Shown here: positions 16,347-25,298 of the stretch, piece after piece | How the letters are laid out: the number at the start of each line of letters is the position of its first letter | Numbering within the stretch: position 1 is the stretch's first letter | Source of the DNA: Micromonospora orduensis | GTDB taxonomy: Bacteria; Actinomycetota; Actinomycetes; Mycobacteriales; Micromonosporaceae | Direction: 5' to 3' | Length of the DNA: 46,399 bases | Assembly (NCBI RefSeq): GCF_006228125.1 | Contig: NZ_VDFY01000181.1 | Span: forward strand, 1-46,399 | Position numbers and translations under genes: made by a program | Notes under the pieces: generated by a model | What the model was told of the DNA's origin: nothing | Database searches by the model: none | Seen by the model: the letters and a program-made list of their open reading frames with translations, nothing else

Positions 16347-17027
16347 TCACGGCGGCGCGGGCAGCCCCACCTCCTGGGCCAGGATCGCGGCCTGCACCCG
16401 GCTGCGCAGGTCCAACTTCGCCAGGATCCGGCTCACGTGTGTCTTGGTGGTGCTCTCCGCCATCGCCAGCCGCTCGGCGATCTGCTGGTTGGACAGTCCC
16501 AGCCCCAGGCAGGCCAGGACGTCCCGTTCCCGTGGGGTGAGCGTGCCGAGCGCGGCGTGGGTGGCCGTCGACGCGCCCGGCGCGGTCGACGCGAAGGCCG
16601 CGATCAGCCGGCGGGTCACGGCGGGCGCGATGAACCCGTCCCCGCGCGCCACCGTCCGCACCGCCTCGACCAGTCCGGCGGCGTCGGTGTGCTTGAGCAG
16701 GAAACCGGCCGCTCCGGCGCGCAGCGCGCCGAAGACGTACTCGTCCAGGTCGAAGGTGGTGAGCACCAGCACGTCGGCGAGCCCTTCGGCGACGATGGCG
16801 CGGGTCGCGGAGATCCCGTCCCGGCGCGGCATCCGGATGTCGAGCACCGCCACGTCCGGGCGCAGCTCCCGGCACAGCCCGACCGCCTCGTCGCCGTCGC
16901 CGGCCTCGCCGACCACCTCGACGCCGGGAGCGCCGGCCAGGATGAGCGTCAGCCCGGCGCGGACCGCCGGCTGGTCGTCCGCCAGCACCACCCGGACCGC
17001 CGTCTCGACGTCGGCCGGCCCGCTCAC
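16347..17027 (-). CDS. NarL/LuxR-type response regulator
   Basis: A 226-residue response regulator. Receiver domain residues 11-130 have the acidic pair DD (17-18), phospho-acceptor Asp63 in VLDIRMP, and Lys in FLLKH. The LuxR helix-turn-helix is at about 162-220 (LTPRERDVLACL ... STTKTHVSRILAKL). The GTG start overlaps the kinase stop as GTGA, so the two are coupled. The regulated genes are not indicated. Confidence 0.93.
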   Translation of the reverse strand: MSGPADVETAVRVVLADDQPAVRAGLTLILAGAPGVEVVGEAGDGDEAVGLCRELRPDVAVLDIRMPRRDGISATRAIVAEGLADVLVLTTFDLDEYVFGALRAGAAGFLLKHTDAAGLVEAVRTVARGDGFIAPAVTRRLIAAFASTAPGASTATHAALGTLTPRERDVLACLGLGLSNQQIAERLAMAESTTKTHVSRILAKLDLRSRVQAAILAQEVGLPAPP

Positions 17028-18217
17028 CGGTCGGCCCCGGTGGGCAGCGACGCCCGGACCTGCCAGCGGCCGTCCCGCGGCCCGGCGCTGAACCGCCCGG
17101 CGAGCAGCGTGGCGCGTTCCCGCATCCCGATCAGCCCGGCTCCGGCGCCGGGCAGCCCGGCCCCGCCTCGGCGCACCGGGTTCTCCACCGTCACCACCAC
17201 CTCCGCCGGCCGGTACGCGATTGTCAGCTCCGCGTCGCCGGCGCCGTGCTTGAGCGCGTTGGTCAGCGACTCCTGCACGATCCGGTACGCGGCCAGGTCC
17301 ACCCCCACCGGCAGCGGGCCCGGCGTGCCGTCGGTACGGACCCGCACCGCGAGCCCGGCGGCCCGGATGCCCTCGACCAACCGGTCCGTCTCGGCGAGCC
17401 GCGCGGTGACCGTCTCGGCCGGCGCGTCGTCCGGTGGCGTGCCGCCGGTTACCGGATCACGCAGCACCTCGATCATCTGCCGCATCTCCGCCAGGCCCTG
17501 CACGCTGCTCTCCCGGATCACCCGCAACGCCGACTCGACCTGGCCGCGATCCAACCCGCGCACCGACAGCGCGGCTGTCGCGTGGATGGCCACCGCGCTC
17601 AGGTGGTTGGCCACCACGTCGTGCAGCTCCCGCGCCATCCGGGCCCGTTCGGCGCTGACCGCCTGCCGGCGGTCCAGCTCGACCAGTCGGGCGGTCTGCT
17701 CGGCCCGGGCCCGCTCGGCGACCGCCTGGTCGCGGTACTGCCGCACGCTGATCCCGGTCAGCACCGGTAGCAGTCCCGCGAGCACCACCGGAACCCCGAC
17801 CGCCGCACCGCGCCACTGGCCGAACCCCAGCACGCCGGCCGCGACACCGATCAGGCTCAGCGCCACGGTGATCCGCAGCAGCCACCGCCACAGCCGGGGC
17901 GGGCCGTACACGCAGGCGTCGTAGAGCACCTGCGTGTAGACCACGACGGTGCCCAGCGAGTTGCCCAACGCCGTGTCCACCACGAGCGCCGCCGTCCCCA
18001 CGGCCAGGCTGGTGCGCGGTGCGGCCCGACGGAGGCCGACGGCGACGCACACCGCCAGCAGGGGCGCCAGGAAGAGGGCGGGCGGTACGTCCGGGTGCGG
18101 ATTGATCTGCGGTTGCATGCCCAGGCCGTACAGCACCAGGCCACCGCCCAGCGACGCGCCGGCCAGCGTGAGGTCCCGGCCGGGTGTGCCGGAGCCGAGC
18201 CACGATGGCAGTCGCAT
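17024..18217 (-). CDS. Sensor histidine kinase (HisKA_3 type)
   Basis: A 397-residue membrane sensor kinase: about five membrane segments in residues 15-155 with little extracellular sequence, a short coil, the dimerisation/phospho-acceptor helix ARELHDVVANHLSAVA (His198), and a HATPase domain with N-box QESLTNALKHG and GAGLIGMRERA. This is the NarL-partner type common in actinomycetes. The start is ATG at 18217, where the membrane region begins; the frame stays open much further upstream but crosses the divergent promoter region. The inducing signal is unknown; the membrane-buried sensor suggests an envelope stimulus. Confidence 0.92.
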   Translation of the reverse strand: MRLPSWLGSGTPGRDLTLAGASLGGGLVLYGLGMQPQINPHPDVPPALFLAPLLAVCVAVGLRRAAPRTSLAVGTAALVVDTALGNSLGTVVVYTQVLYDACVYGPPRLWRWLLRITVALSLIGVAAGVLGFGQWRGAAVGVPVVLAGLLPVLTGISVRQYRDQAVAERARAEQTARLVELDRRQAVSAERARMARELHDVVANHLSAVAIHATAALSVRGLDRGQVESALRVIRESSVQGLAEMRQMIEVLRDPVTGGTPPDDAPAETVTARLAETDRLVEGIRAAGLAVRVRTDGTPGPLPVGVDLAAYRIVQESLTNALKHGAGDAELTIAYRPAEVVVTVENPVRRGGAGLPGAGAGLIGMRERATLLAGRFSAGPRDGRWQVRASLPTGADR

Positions 18218-18430
18218 GCTCCGATCCCACCACAGCCGTCGCCCCGCGGGCTCCGACCGGGGGAGGACCCTGCCGGCCCCGGCATGCGCCGAAAGGGGTA
18301 CGCGCACCCCGCGCCGGCCACCGCGCCCGATCGGCGGGTCCGTCGAAGGGTGGACCCGGATCTCCTCTTCCACGTCGAGGCCGACGCCTTCCTGATCGGC
18401 GACGCTTGTGGTGAGACGGGGGAGGTCGAC

Positions 18431-18970
18431 GTGCTGGTCGCTGTGATCATCGGCTGCGAGATCGCGTTCTGGGTGGTGCTCGCCGCCGGACTGGTGGCCC
18501 GCTATCCGCTGCGGCGGCCCCGGCTCGGGGCGGCGCTGCTGGTCTGCGTACCGCTTGTGGACCTGGCGCTGCTCGCCGCGTCGGTGCTGGACCTGCGCCG
18601 AGGCGCGACCGCTGGCGTCAGCCACGGTCTCGCCGCCGCCTACCTCGGCTTCTCGGTGGCCTTCGGGCACTCGATGGTGCGCTGGGCGGACCAGCGCTTC
18701 GCCCACCGGTTCGCCGGTGGACCGCCGCCGGTCCGGCCACCCCGATACGGCTGGGCGCGTACCCGGTACGAGTGGCGGGAGTGGGCCAAGGCGCTGCTCG
18801 GCTGGGCCGTCGCGTGCGGCCTGCTCGGCGCCGCGATCCTCTGGGTGGACGACGCGGACCGCACCCGCGAGCTGGTGGGCTGGATCCACAAGCTCACCGT
18901 CGCCATCGTGATCTGGCTGGTCGCCTTCCCGGTCTGGGAGACGATCTTCCCGCGCCGCCCGAAGCACTGA
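18431..18970 (+). CDS. Putative integral membrane protein
   Basis: A 179-residue protein with about five hydrophobic segments, including VAVIIGCEIAFWVVLAAGLV at the start and a final IVIWLVAFPVWETIF. The mid-loop RYGWARTRYEWREW is basic and aromatic. I do not recognise a characterised family. The GTG at 18431 is chosen because GGGGGAGGT lies four bases upstream; the frame extends upstream but is poorly conserved in character. It is divergent from the two-component genes and may be a target, though nothing shows this. Confidence 0.75.
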   Translation: MLVAVIIGCEIAFWVVLAAGLVARYPLRRPRLGAALLVCVPLVDLALLAASVLDLRRGATAGVSHGLAAAYLGFSVAFGHSMVRWADQRFAHRFAGGPPPVRPPRYGWARTRYEWREWAKALLGWAVACGLLGAAILWVDDADRTRELVGWIHKLTVAIVIWLVAFPVWETIFPRRPKH

Positions 18971-19067
18971 CCCCGGGGTACGCCGTGCAGGCCCGTCGGT
19001 CCCGGCCAGTACGGTGGCAGGGCACGGGGGAGCACCCGCGGGTGAGTGTGAGCGTGAGGAGACCGGG

Positions 19068-19397
19068 ATGGCGCACGGGGAGGCCGAACACGGCTGCGCC
19101 CAGGGCGAGCCCTGCCGGCCGGGGCACCATGACCCTCAGTCGGCCGCCAAGCACCGCCGACCGGTGGGCGGTACGCCGTCGCACCCGGTCGAGCCGCTCC
19201 CCGGCCGCCCCGACGACGAGGCCATGCTCCCGCGTCAGCGCTCCGCCGAGCCCGCGGCCCTCGCCGAGTCGGAGTCGGACGTCCCGCCTGGTTGCCTCAG
19301 TGAACGTCCCGGGTGGGCCGGGGCCCACCGGCACGGTCCGGTCCGGCCCCGTCAGCGGGCCACCCGCCGCGAGCGCCCGCCGCGCCGCTGGTGCTGA
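19068..19397 (+). CDS. Small His/Cys-containing hypothetical protein, 109 aa
   Basis: A hydrophilic protein with no family I recognise. Its N-terminus is His- and Cys-rich (MAHGEAEHGCAQGEPC, then GHHD); the middle is acidic/Pro-rich and the tail very basic, ending WC. GAGGAG lies six bases before the ATG, and a TACGGT -10-like box (19010-19015) upstream. Nearly all codons end in G or C, as in true genes here. It fills an otherwise empty gap of about 480 bases. Metal binding is a guess from composition. Confidence 0.45.
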   Translation: MAHGEAEHGCAQGEPCRPGHHDPQSAAKHRRPVGGTPSHPVEPLPGRPDDEAMLPRQRSAEPAALAESESDVPPGCLSERPGWAGAHRHGPVRPRQRATRRERPPRRWC

Positions 19398-19447
19398 CCC
19401 GGGGCCGCCCGGCGGCTGGCGTGGTCTGACCCGCCGGTCGGCTCAGC

Positions 19448-20098
19448 TCATCGGGTGCGGCGGCGGATCAGCAGCGCGATCCCGGCGAGGCCGACCGTGA
19501 TGGTCAGCATCACCGCGACGTTGAGCAGCAGCAGGTGCTGCAACTCGCCGAGCGCCTCGTCGAGGTCCTTGGCCGGATCGAGAGTGTCCTCCGGGAGCAC
19601 CCGCTCGCCGCCGCCCACACCACCGCTGACGGTGTCGAACTGCCGCTCCAACGGCACGCCGGCGGCGCGCAGCGTCTCGGACATGCTGAGCCGGCCGAGG
19701 AACCAGCCGGCGCTGGTCTTGTGACCGTCCGGCTGCTTCGCCGGGCGGAAGATCCGTGGACCGCCGGCCGCCTCGGGGTAGAGGTCGTACGTCTGCTTCG
19801 GCGTGTCCCCGACGAGCACCACGACCGTGTACTTCGGACCGAGGGCGGCCGCCTTCGGCCCGGTCTGAGCGCCGGTGCGGCCGAGGAAGTTCACCTGGTC
19901 GATGACCGCGACCACGAGGTCGGGTTGCGTGTCCGCGCGCAGCCGCAGCGGCTCGGGCAGATCCGCGCCGGAGATGTCCACCCCGGCGGGCGCCGGAGCC
20001 GGTGCCGCGGCGGCCGGACCAGCGGTGCCGAGCGACAGCAGCGCCGCCGCCAACGTGCCCGCCAGCACGGTGGCCCACCGCCTCATCTGTCGGACCAT
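19448..20098 (-). CDS. Secreted, C-terminally membrane-anchored protein of unknown function
   Basis: A 216-residue protein with a signal peptide (residues 1-31, ending AAAA), an extracellular domain of about 150 residues (DLVVAVIDQVNFLGRTG, YTVVVLVGDTPKQTYDLYP), and one C-terminal membrane helix followed by RRRTR. No family is evident to me. GGAGG precedes ATG at 20098. It is divergent from the CopC gene across 220 bases, a layout that allows shared regulation; copper involvement is only suggested by this neighbour. Confidence 0.8.
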   Translation of the reverse strand: MVRQMRRWATVLAGTLAAALLSLGTAGPAAAAPAPAPAGVDISGADLPEPLRLRADTQPDLVVAVIDQVNFLGRTGAQTGPKAAALGPKYTVVVLVGDTPKQTYDLYPEAAGGPRIFRPAKQPDGHKTSAGWFLGRLSMSETLRAAGVPLERQFDTVSGGVGGGERVLPEDTLDPAKDLDEALGELQHLLLLNVAVMLTITVGLAGIALLIRRRTR

Positions 20099-20318
20099 CC
20101 CGCCTCCTCGCCCCGTTCGATGGATGGCTTTCGTCGCGACGTCCGGACCGGTCGGCCGGTGACGACACCGACCTGGTGGCCGGGCCCACCCTTACAGACT
20201 CGCAGAACGTCGATGAAGTGCCGCTTGTGGAACAGTAATTGGAACTATCTGCGATCTCTGCTCGACTAATGAGGAGCGGTTTGATCAGCGGGCGGATCGT
20301 ACCCTTACGGAGGGGTTC

Positions 20319-20951
20319 ATGGGGGGCAGGGTTACACGTTTGGGACGGGTCGTGCCAGTGGTCTTCGGCGTGGCGTTCGGTGTGTCGTTGATGGCCCCGG
20401 CCACGCCGGCCGCCGCCCACAACGAGCTGACCGGCAGCGACCCGCGCGACGGCGCTCGCGTGGCGACGGCACCCGCCCGGATCGAGCTGCGGTTCCTGGC
20501 CAGGCCGGCGCCGACCACGACGAAGATCACAATAACCGGACCGGACAATGTGGTCGCTGGCGGGCAGCCGACGTTCGACGGCAGCCGGGTACGGGTGCCG
20601 TTCAAGCCGGCCGCCGCGGGGCTCTACATCGTCGGCTACCAGCTCGCCTCCGCCGACGGGCACCCGGTCAAGGGTGAGGTGCGGTTCACCCTCACGACCG
20701 GCACCGCCGCCGACCCGTCCGCGACACCGTCGGCCGCTGGCGGCGCCGGCCCGTCGGGAGCGCCGGTCGGTTCGCCCTCGGCGTCTACAGTCGGCCCCTC
20801 CACGGGCAGCCCGACGGCGTCCACCGTGCCGGCGGCGTCGGAGCAGTCCGACTCCGGCGGTCGCGGCTGGCTGTGGGCGCTCGGTGCCCTGGTGCTGCTC
20901 GCCGCGCTGGTGACCGGCCTCGTGGTGCGCCGACGGCGCGGAGCTCAGTGA
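20319..20951 (+). CDS. CopC-domain copper-binding protein, membrane-anchored
   Basis: A 210-residue exported protein of the CopC/YobA family. After signal peptide cleavage at AAA-H, the mature protein begins with His (HNELTGSDPRDG), the usual Cu(II) ligand, and SADGHPVKGEVRF holds the second conserved His. A Ser/Thr/Pro/Gly-rich linker (about residues 128-172) leads to a C-terminal membrane helix and RRRRG. CopD is absent nearby. ATG at 20319 follows GGAGGGGTTC. The stop codon is inside a long palindrome that probably terminates transcription. Confidence 0.9.
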   Translation: MGGRVTRLGRVVPVVFGVAFGVSLMAPATPAAAHNELTGSDPRDGARVATAPARIELRFLARPAPTTTKITITGPDNVVAGGQPTFDGSRVRVPFKPAAAGLYIVGYQLASADGHPVKGEVRFTLTTGTAADPSATPSAAGGAGPSGAPVGSPSASTVGPSTGSPTASTVPAASEQSDSGGRGWLWALGALVLLAALVTGLVVRRRRGAQ

Positions 20952-21011
20952 TCATGTGATGCCCAGCAGCTCAGGATCGGTCCCTGGAAACTGCTGGGCA
21001 TCACATGATCA
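20949..21011. terminator. Perfect 21-bp inverted repeat, bidirectional terminator
   Basis: The arms 20949-20969 and 20991-21011 are perfectly complementary; each outer end is TGATCATGTGATGCCCAGCA. The loop is 21 bases. The left arm includes the copC TGA stop codon, and gltX ends 16 bases to the right, so the hairpin lies between convergent genes. Confidence 0.88.
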
Positions 21012-21026
21012 ACCGGCGGTGCTCCG

Positions 21027-22436
21027 TCAGACCAGGCGGAGGCGGGCGGCGCGCATCCGGGTCAGGGTGCGCTCGCGGCCGAGCACCTCAAGCGACTCGA
21101 ACAGCGGCAGGCCCACGGTGCGGCCGGTGACCGCGACCCGGACCGGCGCCTGCGTCTTGCCGAGCTTGAGGCCGCGCGCGGTGCCGACCGCCTCCAGCGT
21201 CGACTTCAGCGACTCGGCGTCCCAGGACTCCAACGCCTCGAAGGCCGCGACGGCCTCGTCCAGCAGCTCCGCCGAGCCGTCCTTCATGGTCTTGGTCCAG
21301 GCCGCCTCGTCGATCAGCGGCGAGGCCAGGAAGAGGAAGTCGACGTTCGGCACGATCTCGCTGAGCACCGCGATCCGGGTCTGGGCCAGCGGCGCGACGG
21401 CGGCGAACGCGTCGGCGTCGTACTCCTCGGGCTGCCACGGCGGCGGCGCGATGGTGCCGGTGCCGGTCAGCCACGGCTGACAGGCGTCGATGAACTCGGG
21501 CACCGGCAGCGCGCGGATGTACTCACCGTTGAACGCGCGCAGCTTCTTCTCGTCGAAGAACGCGGGTGAGGGGTTGACCTCCTCCAGCCGGAACTCCTCC
21601 TCGATGACCGACCAGGGAACGATCTCCCGGTCGCCGGAGGGCGCCCAGCCGAGCAGCATGAGGTAGTTGCGCATCGCGCCGGAGAGGTAGCCCTCCTCGC
21701 GGTACGCCTCCAGGGCCACCTTGTCCCGGCGCTTGGAGAGCTTCTGCCGCTTCTCGTTGACCACCACCGGCACGTGCGCCCAGACCGGCGGCTTGACCCC
21801 GAGGGCGTCCCAGAGCAGCTGCTGCTTGGGCGTGTTGGGCAGGTGCTCCTCGGCCCGGATCACATGCGTGATCCCCATGGTCATGTCGTCGACGACGTTT
21901 GCCAGCAGGAAGACCGGCGAGCCGTCGCCCCGGGCGATGACGAAGTCCTCGATGAGCTTGTTCTCGAAGGTGGGCTCGCCGCGGATCAGGTCCACCACGA
22001 CGGTCAGGCCCTCGTCGGGCGTACGGAAGCGCAGCGCCCGACCCTCGCCCGGGCCGAGGCCCAGGTCGCGGTGGTAGCCGTCGTAGCCCTGGTACTGCGA
22101 GCCGGTGCGCGCCTGGACGTCCTCGCGGGTGCAGTCACAGTAGTAGGCGCGGCCGGACTCGTAGAGCCGGGCGGCGGCGGCGCGGTGCTCGCCGGCGTTC
22201 TCCGACTGGAAGTACGGCCCCTCGTAGCTGCCCCGGGAGATGCCGATCCAGTCCAGCGCGGAGAGGATGCCCTCGGTCCATTCGGGCTTGTTGCGCGCCG
22301 CGTCGGTGTCCTCGATGCGCAGCACGAACACGCCGCCCTGCTGCTTGGCGTAGATCCAGTTCTGCAGCGCCGAGCGGGCGCCGCCGACGTGGAACATACC
22401 GGTCGGGGAGGGGGCGAAGCGCACACGTACTGTCAC
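21027..22436 (-). CDS. gltX: Glutamyl-tRNA synthetase
   Basis: A 469-residue class I aminoacyl-tRNA synthetase charging tRNA-Glu. The HIGH-type motif is PTGMFHVG (residues 11-18), the KMSKS-type motif is KLSKR (232-236), and YYCDCT (Cys100, Cys102) marks the zinc-binding insertion region. The length is typical for a discriminating or non-discriminating bacterial GltX; the two cannot be separated here. The start is GTG at 22436; a TAGGCT -10 box ends seven bases earlier, so the mRNA may be leaderless. The frame remains open to 23351, which is a shadow of the MFS gene. Confidence 0.95.
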   Translation of the reverse strand: MTVRVRFAPSPTGMFHVGGARSALQNWIYAKQQGGVFVLRIEDTDAARNKPEWTEGILSALDWIGISRGSYEGPYFQSENAGEHRAAAARLYESGRAYYCDCTREDVQARTGSQYQGYDGYHRDLGLGPGEGRALRFRTPDEGLTVVVDLIRGEPTFENKLIEDFVIARGDGSPVFLLANVVDDMTMGITHVIRAEEHLPNTPKQQLLWDALGVKPPVWAHVPVVVNEKRQKLSKRRDKVALEAYREEGYLSGAMRNYLMLLGWAPSGDREIVPWSVIEEEFRLEEVNPSPAFFDEKKLRAFNGEYIRALPVPEFIDACQPWLTGTGTIAPPPWQPEEYDADAFAAVAPLAQTRIAVLSEIVPNVDFLFLASPLIDEAAWTKTMKDGSAELLDEAVAAFEALESWDAESLKSTLEAVGTARGLKLGKTQAPVRVAVTGRTVGLPLFESLEVLGRERTLTRMRAARLRLV

Positions 22437-22443
22437 GTCCCCC

Positions 22444-22449
22444 AGCCTA
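22444..22449 (-). promoter_or_regulatory. gltX -10 box (possible leaderless transcript)
   Basis: TAGGCT on the minus strand, seven bases before the GTG start codon. This spacing would put the transcription start at or near the start codon, as in many actinobacterial leaderless genes. The intervening GGGGGA could instead act as a ribosome binding site. Confidence 0.5.
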
Positions 22450-22486
22450 CGGCGGCGGTCGAGCGCATTCCGCCAGGGGCCTCGAC

Positions 22487-23764
22487 TCAGGGAACCGAAC
22501 GGATCTTGACGACCAGGACGCTGCCGATGAGGGTGATCGCGGCGGTGACCGCGTAGAGCGTCGGATAGCCGCCCAGGTGCACGACGAGCGGCGCGGAGAG
22601 CGCGGGGCCGAGCACCTGCGGTGCCGAGTTGGCGATGTTGATCACGCCGAGGTCCTTGGCCCGGTCGGTCGCCCGGGGAAGCACCTGGGTGATCAGCGCG
22701 GCGTCGACCGAGAGGTAGACGCCGTAGCCGGCGCCGAGCAGCAGCGCGGCGACGATGGCCATCGGCCAGACCGGCGCGACCGCGAGCAGCAGCGCCGCCA
22801 CCGCCATGACCAGTCCGGAGGTGATCACGTAGATCTTGCGTCGCCCGGAGCGGTCGGACAGCCGGCCGGCGACCACGGCGGTCAGCATCATGCCGAGCGT
22901 GTAGAGCAGGATCAGCACCAGCAGACCACCCTCGGGGTCGGGGTGGCGCACCCCGTCGGTGAGGAAGTACAGCAGGTAGAGGGTGCCCAGGGCGTTGCCC
23001 AACTGGACCAGGAACCGGGTGATCCACGCCCAGGCGAAGTCCGGGTGCCGGCGGGGGCTGATCCACATCGAGGCCAGCAGCGCCCGGGCCCGCAGCGCCG
23101 GCCGGTGCGTACGCGGCAGCGGCTCGTCGGCTGTGAACAGCGCGAACGGCAGCGACAGCAGCAGGATGGCCACCGCGATGGCCAGGTAGCCGGCCGCGTT
23201 GCCGGTGACCACTGCGGTGACCAGCACCGCGCCGAGCACCAGCCCGAGCGCCTGCGGGATGCCCACCCAGCCGGAGACCCCGCCACGCTGCGTCACCGGC
23301 ACCCGGTCCGGGATGGCGGCGGTGAGGCTGGCGAGCATCGCGTTGAAGCACACCTGGGCGGCGACCCAGCCCAGGGCGACCCCGAGGATGGTTCGCTGCT
23401 GGGCCAGCAGCACCAGCGCGGCCGCGCCGATCAGCGCCCCGCCCGCCGTCCAGACGTGCCGCCGGCCGAACTCTCGGCCGCCGATCCGCAGGCAGGTCCG
23501 GTCGGACAGCGCGCCCGCGAGGGGGTTGGCGAGCACCGCGGCCAGCGCGCCCAGGCCGGTGACCACGGCCAGCATGTTCTCCTTGTCGCCCGGCGCGATC
23601 TGCTCGATCTGCTGCGGCAGCAGCACCTGGATGGGCGTGAAGAACGCCATCCAGACGCCCAGGTTGGCCGCGAAGATCAGGCCGATCCAGCCGCGCCGCA
23701 CCGGGTCCGTCGGCTCGGCGAGGGCCACCGGCAGCGACGCCGGCGTCGGGTCGAGGGTGGTCAC
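22487..23764 (-). CDS. MFS transporter (sugar-type)
   Basis: A 425-residue major facilitator with 12 predicted helices. Loop motifs NPLAGALSDRTCLRIGGREFGRRH and AGRLSDRSGRRK are the A-type motifs after TM2 and TM8 (the first is longer than usual). The GTG start at 23764 overlaps the stop of the beta-glucosidase gene (GTGA), so the two form an operon and the likely cargo is a sugar or glycoside. Direction of transport is not clear. Confidence 0.88.
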   Translation of the reverse strand: MTTLDPTPASLPVALAEPTDPVRRGWIGLIFAANLGVWMAFFTPIQVLLPQQIEQIAPGDKENMLAVVTGLGALAAVLANPLAGALSDRTCLRIGGREFGRRHVWTAGGALIGAAALVLLAQQRTILGVALGWVAAQVCFNAMLASLTAAIPDRVPVTQRGGVSGWVGIPQALGLVLGAVLVTAVVTGNAAGYLAIAVAILLLSLPFALFTADEPLPRTHRPALRARALLASMWISPRRHPDFAWAWITRFLVQLGNALGTLYLLYFLTDGVRHPDPEGGLLVLILLYTLGMMLTAVVAGRLSDRSGRRKIYVITSGLVMAVAALLLAVAPVWPMAIVAALLLGAGYGVYLSVDAALITQVLPRATDRAKDLGVINIANSAPQVLGPALSAPLVVHLGGYPTLYAVTAAITLIGSVLVVKIRSVP

Positions 23765-25110
23765 CGCGCCGACCCCGGCCGGCTGGCCGCGATCACGTCC
23801 CGCAGCCAGGTGTACGACGACTTGGGCGTACGCCTCTGGGTGGCGTAGTCGACGTGCACCAGACCGAAGCGCTTGGTGAACCCCTCGGCCCACTCCCAGT
23901 TGTCCAGCAGCGACCAGACGAAGTACCCGCGCACGTCCACCCCGTCGTCGATGGCGGCCCGGACGGCGCGCAGGTGCCCGTCGAGGTATGCGATCCGCTC
24001 CGGGTCGGCCACCTGGCCGTCCGCGCCCGGCACGTCGTCGTACGCGCAGCCGCTCTCGGTGATCTCGATGGGTGGCAGGGCGCCGCCGTACGTGTCGTGG
24101 AGCCAGCCGAGCAGTTCGCGCAGCCCGTCGGGGGCCACCGGCCAGTCGAAGGCGGTACGCGGGTAGCCGTCCAGCGGCACCAGGTCGAAGGGGAGCGGCG
24201 AGCCCTCCTCGGCGGCCCGTACGCCTGTGGGGTTGTAGTAGTTGACCCCCAGCACGTCGATCGGCGCGGCGATGGTGTCGAGGTCGCCGGGGTGGACGAG
24301 GCCCGGGTCGAAGCCGGGCAGGTCCGGGTAGCCCCGCCCGAGCAGCGGGTCGGTGAAGAGCCGGTTGTGCAGCGTTCCGTACGCGGCCCCGGCGGCGCGG
24401 TCGGCGTCGCTGTCGCCGAGCACCCGCACCGGGGAGTAGTTGTTGGCGATCGCCACCGGGCTGGTGGTGCGGGCGCGCAGCGCGGCGACCGCGAGCCCGT
24501 GCCCGAGCAGTTGGTGGTGGGCGACGCCGAAGGCGTCGAAGAGCAGCATTCGGCCGGGGGCGTGCGTGCCCATGCCGTAGCCGAGGCTCATGTGGATGAA
24601 CGGTTCGTTCAGGGTGATCCAGAGCCGGACCCGGTCACCGAGCCGGGTGGCGGCCAGGTCGGCGTACTCGGCGAAGCGGGCGGCGGTGTCGCGGTTCAGC
24701 CAGCCACCGGCGTCCTCCAGGGACTGGGGCAGGTCCCAGTGGTAGAGCGTCGCCACCGGGTCGACGCCGGCGGCCAGCAGCTCGTCGACGAGCCGGTCGT
24801 AGAAGTCCAGGCCCGCGGCGTTGACCGGGCCGGCGCCGGTGGGCTGCACCCGGGGCCAGGCGATCGAGAACCGGTACGCGGAGACGCCCAGCCCCGCCAT
24901 CAGCGCGACGTCCTCGGCGTACCGGTGGTAGTGGTCGCAGGCGACCGCGCCGCTGCTGCCGTCGCCGATCCGGCCGGGGGAGTGCGCGAACGTGTCCCAG
25001 ATGGACGGTCCGCGTCCGTCGGCCGTGGCGGCGCCCTCGATCTGGTGGGCGGACGTGGAGACGCCCCAGCGGAAGCCGCCGGGGAACTCGGGCATCGGTG
25101 CGGTCGGCAT
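23761..25110 (-). CDS. GH1 family beta-glucosidase
   Basis: A 449-residue cytoplasmic retaining glycosidase cleaving cellobiose or other beta-glycosides. The acid/base Glu169 is in TLNEP and the nucleophile Glu352 in ITESG; the N-terminal signature FRWGVSTSAHQIEG and the terminal sugar-binding DNWEWAEGFTKRFG are intact. GGGAGG precedes ATG at 25110 by four bases. A TAGAGT box (25144-25149, minus) may be its -10. It is the first gene of an operon with the MFS transporter. Confidence 0.94.
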   Translation of the reverse strand: MPTAPMPEFPGGFRWGVSTSAHQIEGAATADGRGPSIWDTFAHSPGRIGDGSSGAVACDHYHRYAEDVALMAGLGVSAYRFSIAWPRVQPTGAGPVNAAGLDFYDRLVDELLAAGVDPVATLYHWDLPQSLEDAGGWLNRDTAARFAEYADLAATRLGDRVRLWITLNEPFIHMSLGYGMGTHAPGRMLLFDAFGVAHHQLLGHGLAVAALRARTTSPVAIANNYSPVRVLGDSDADRAAGAAYGTLHNRLFTDPLLGRGYPDLPGFDPGLVHPGDLDTIAAPIDVLGVNYYNPTGVRAAEEGSPLPFDLVPLDGYPRTAFDWPVAPDGLRELLGWLHDTYGGALPPIEITESGCAYDDVPGADGQVADPERIAYLDGHLRAVRAAIDDGVDVRGYFVWSLLDNWEWAEGFTKRFGLVHVDYATQRRTPKSSYTWLRDVIAASRPGSAR

Positions 25111-25298
25111 GCGCCCTCCCGGTCAATGTGAAACGTGCTCGGGACTCTAGGACGCCGTCGATGAATGCGCCATAGGCCGGGCTGCCGCTTTCCGCAATGG
25201 TTGATCGGCGTGTCTTTTTCCGAACCCGTCCAGGTAAGTCCGATTTAGCGCATAGAGTGCCGATATCGTGGGATGTCCTCACTGGAGGAAAGACGGAA

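Noticed and set aside
18971..19447. Other open frames around the His/Cys protein
   Set aside because: The competing minus-strand and alternative plus-strand frames lack binding sites and have shadow composition; only the 19068 start is supported.
21027..23351. A fused gltX-MFS frame
   Set aside because: The upstream part has no family similarity; gltX starts at the GTG at 22436 with a -10 box.
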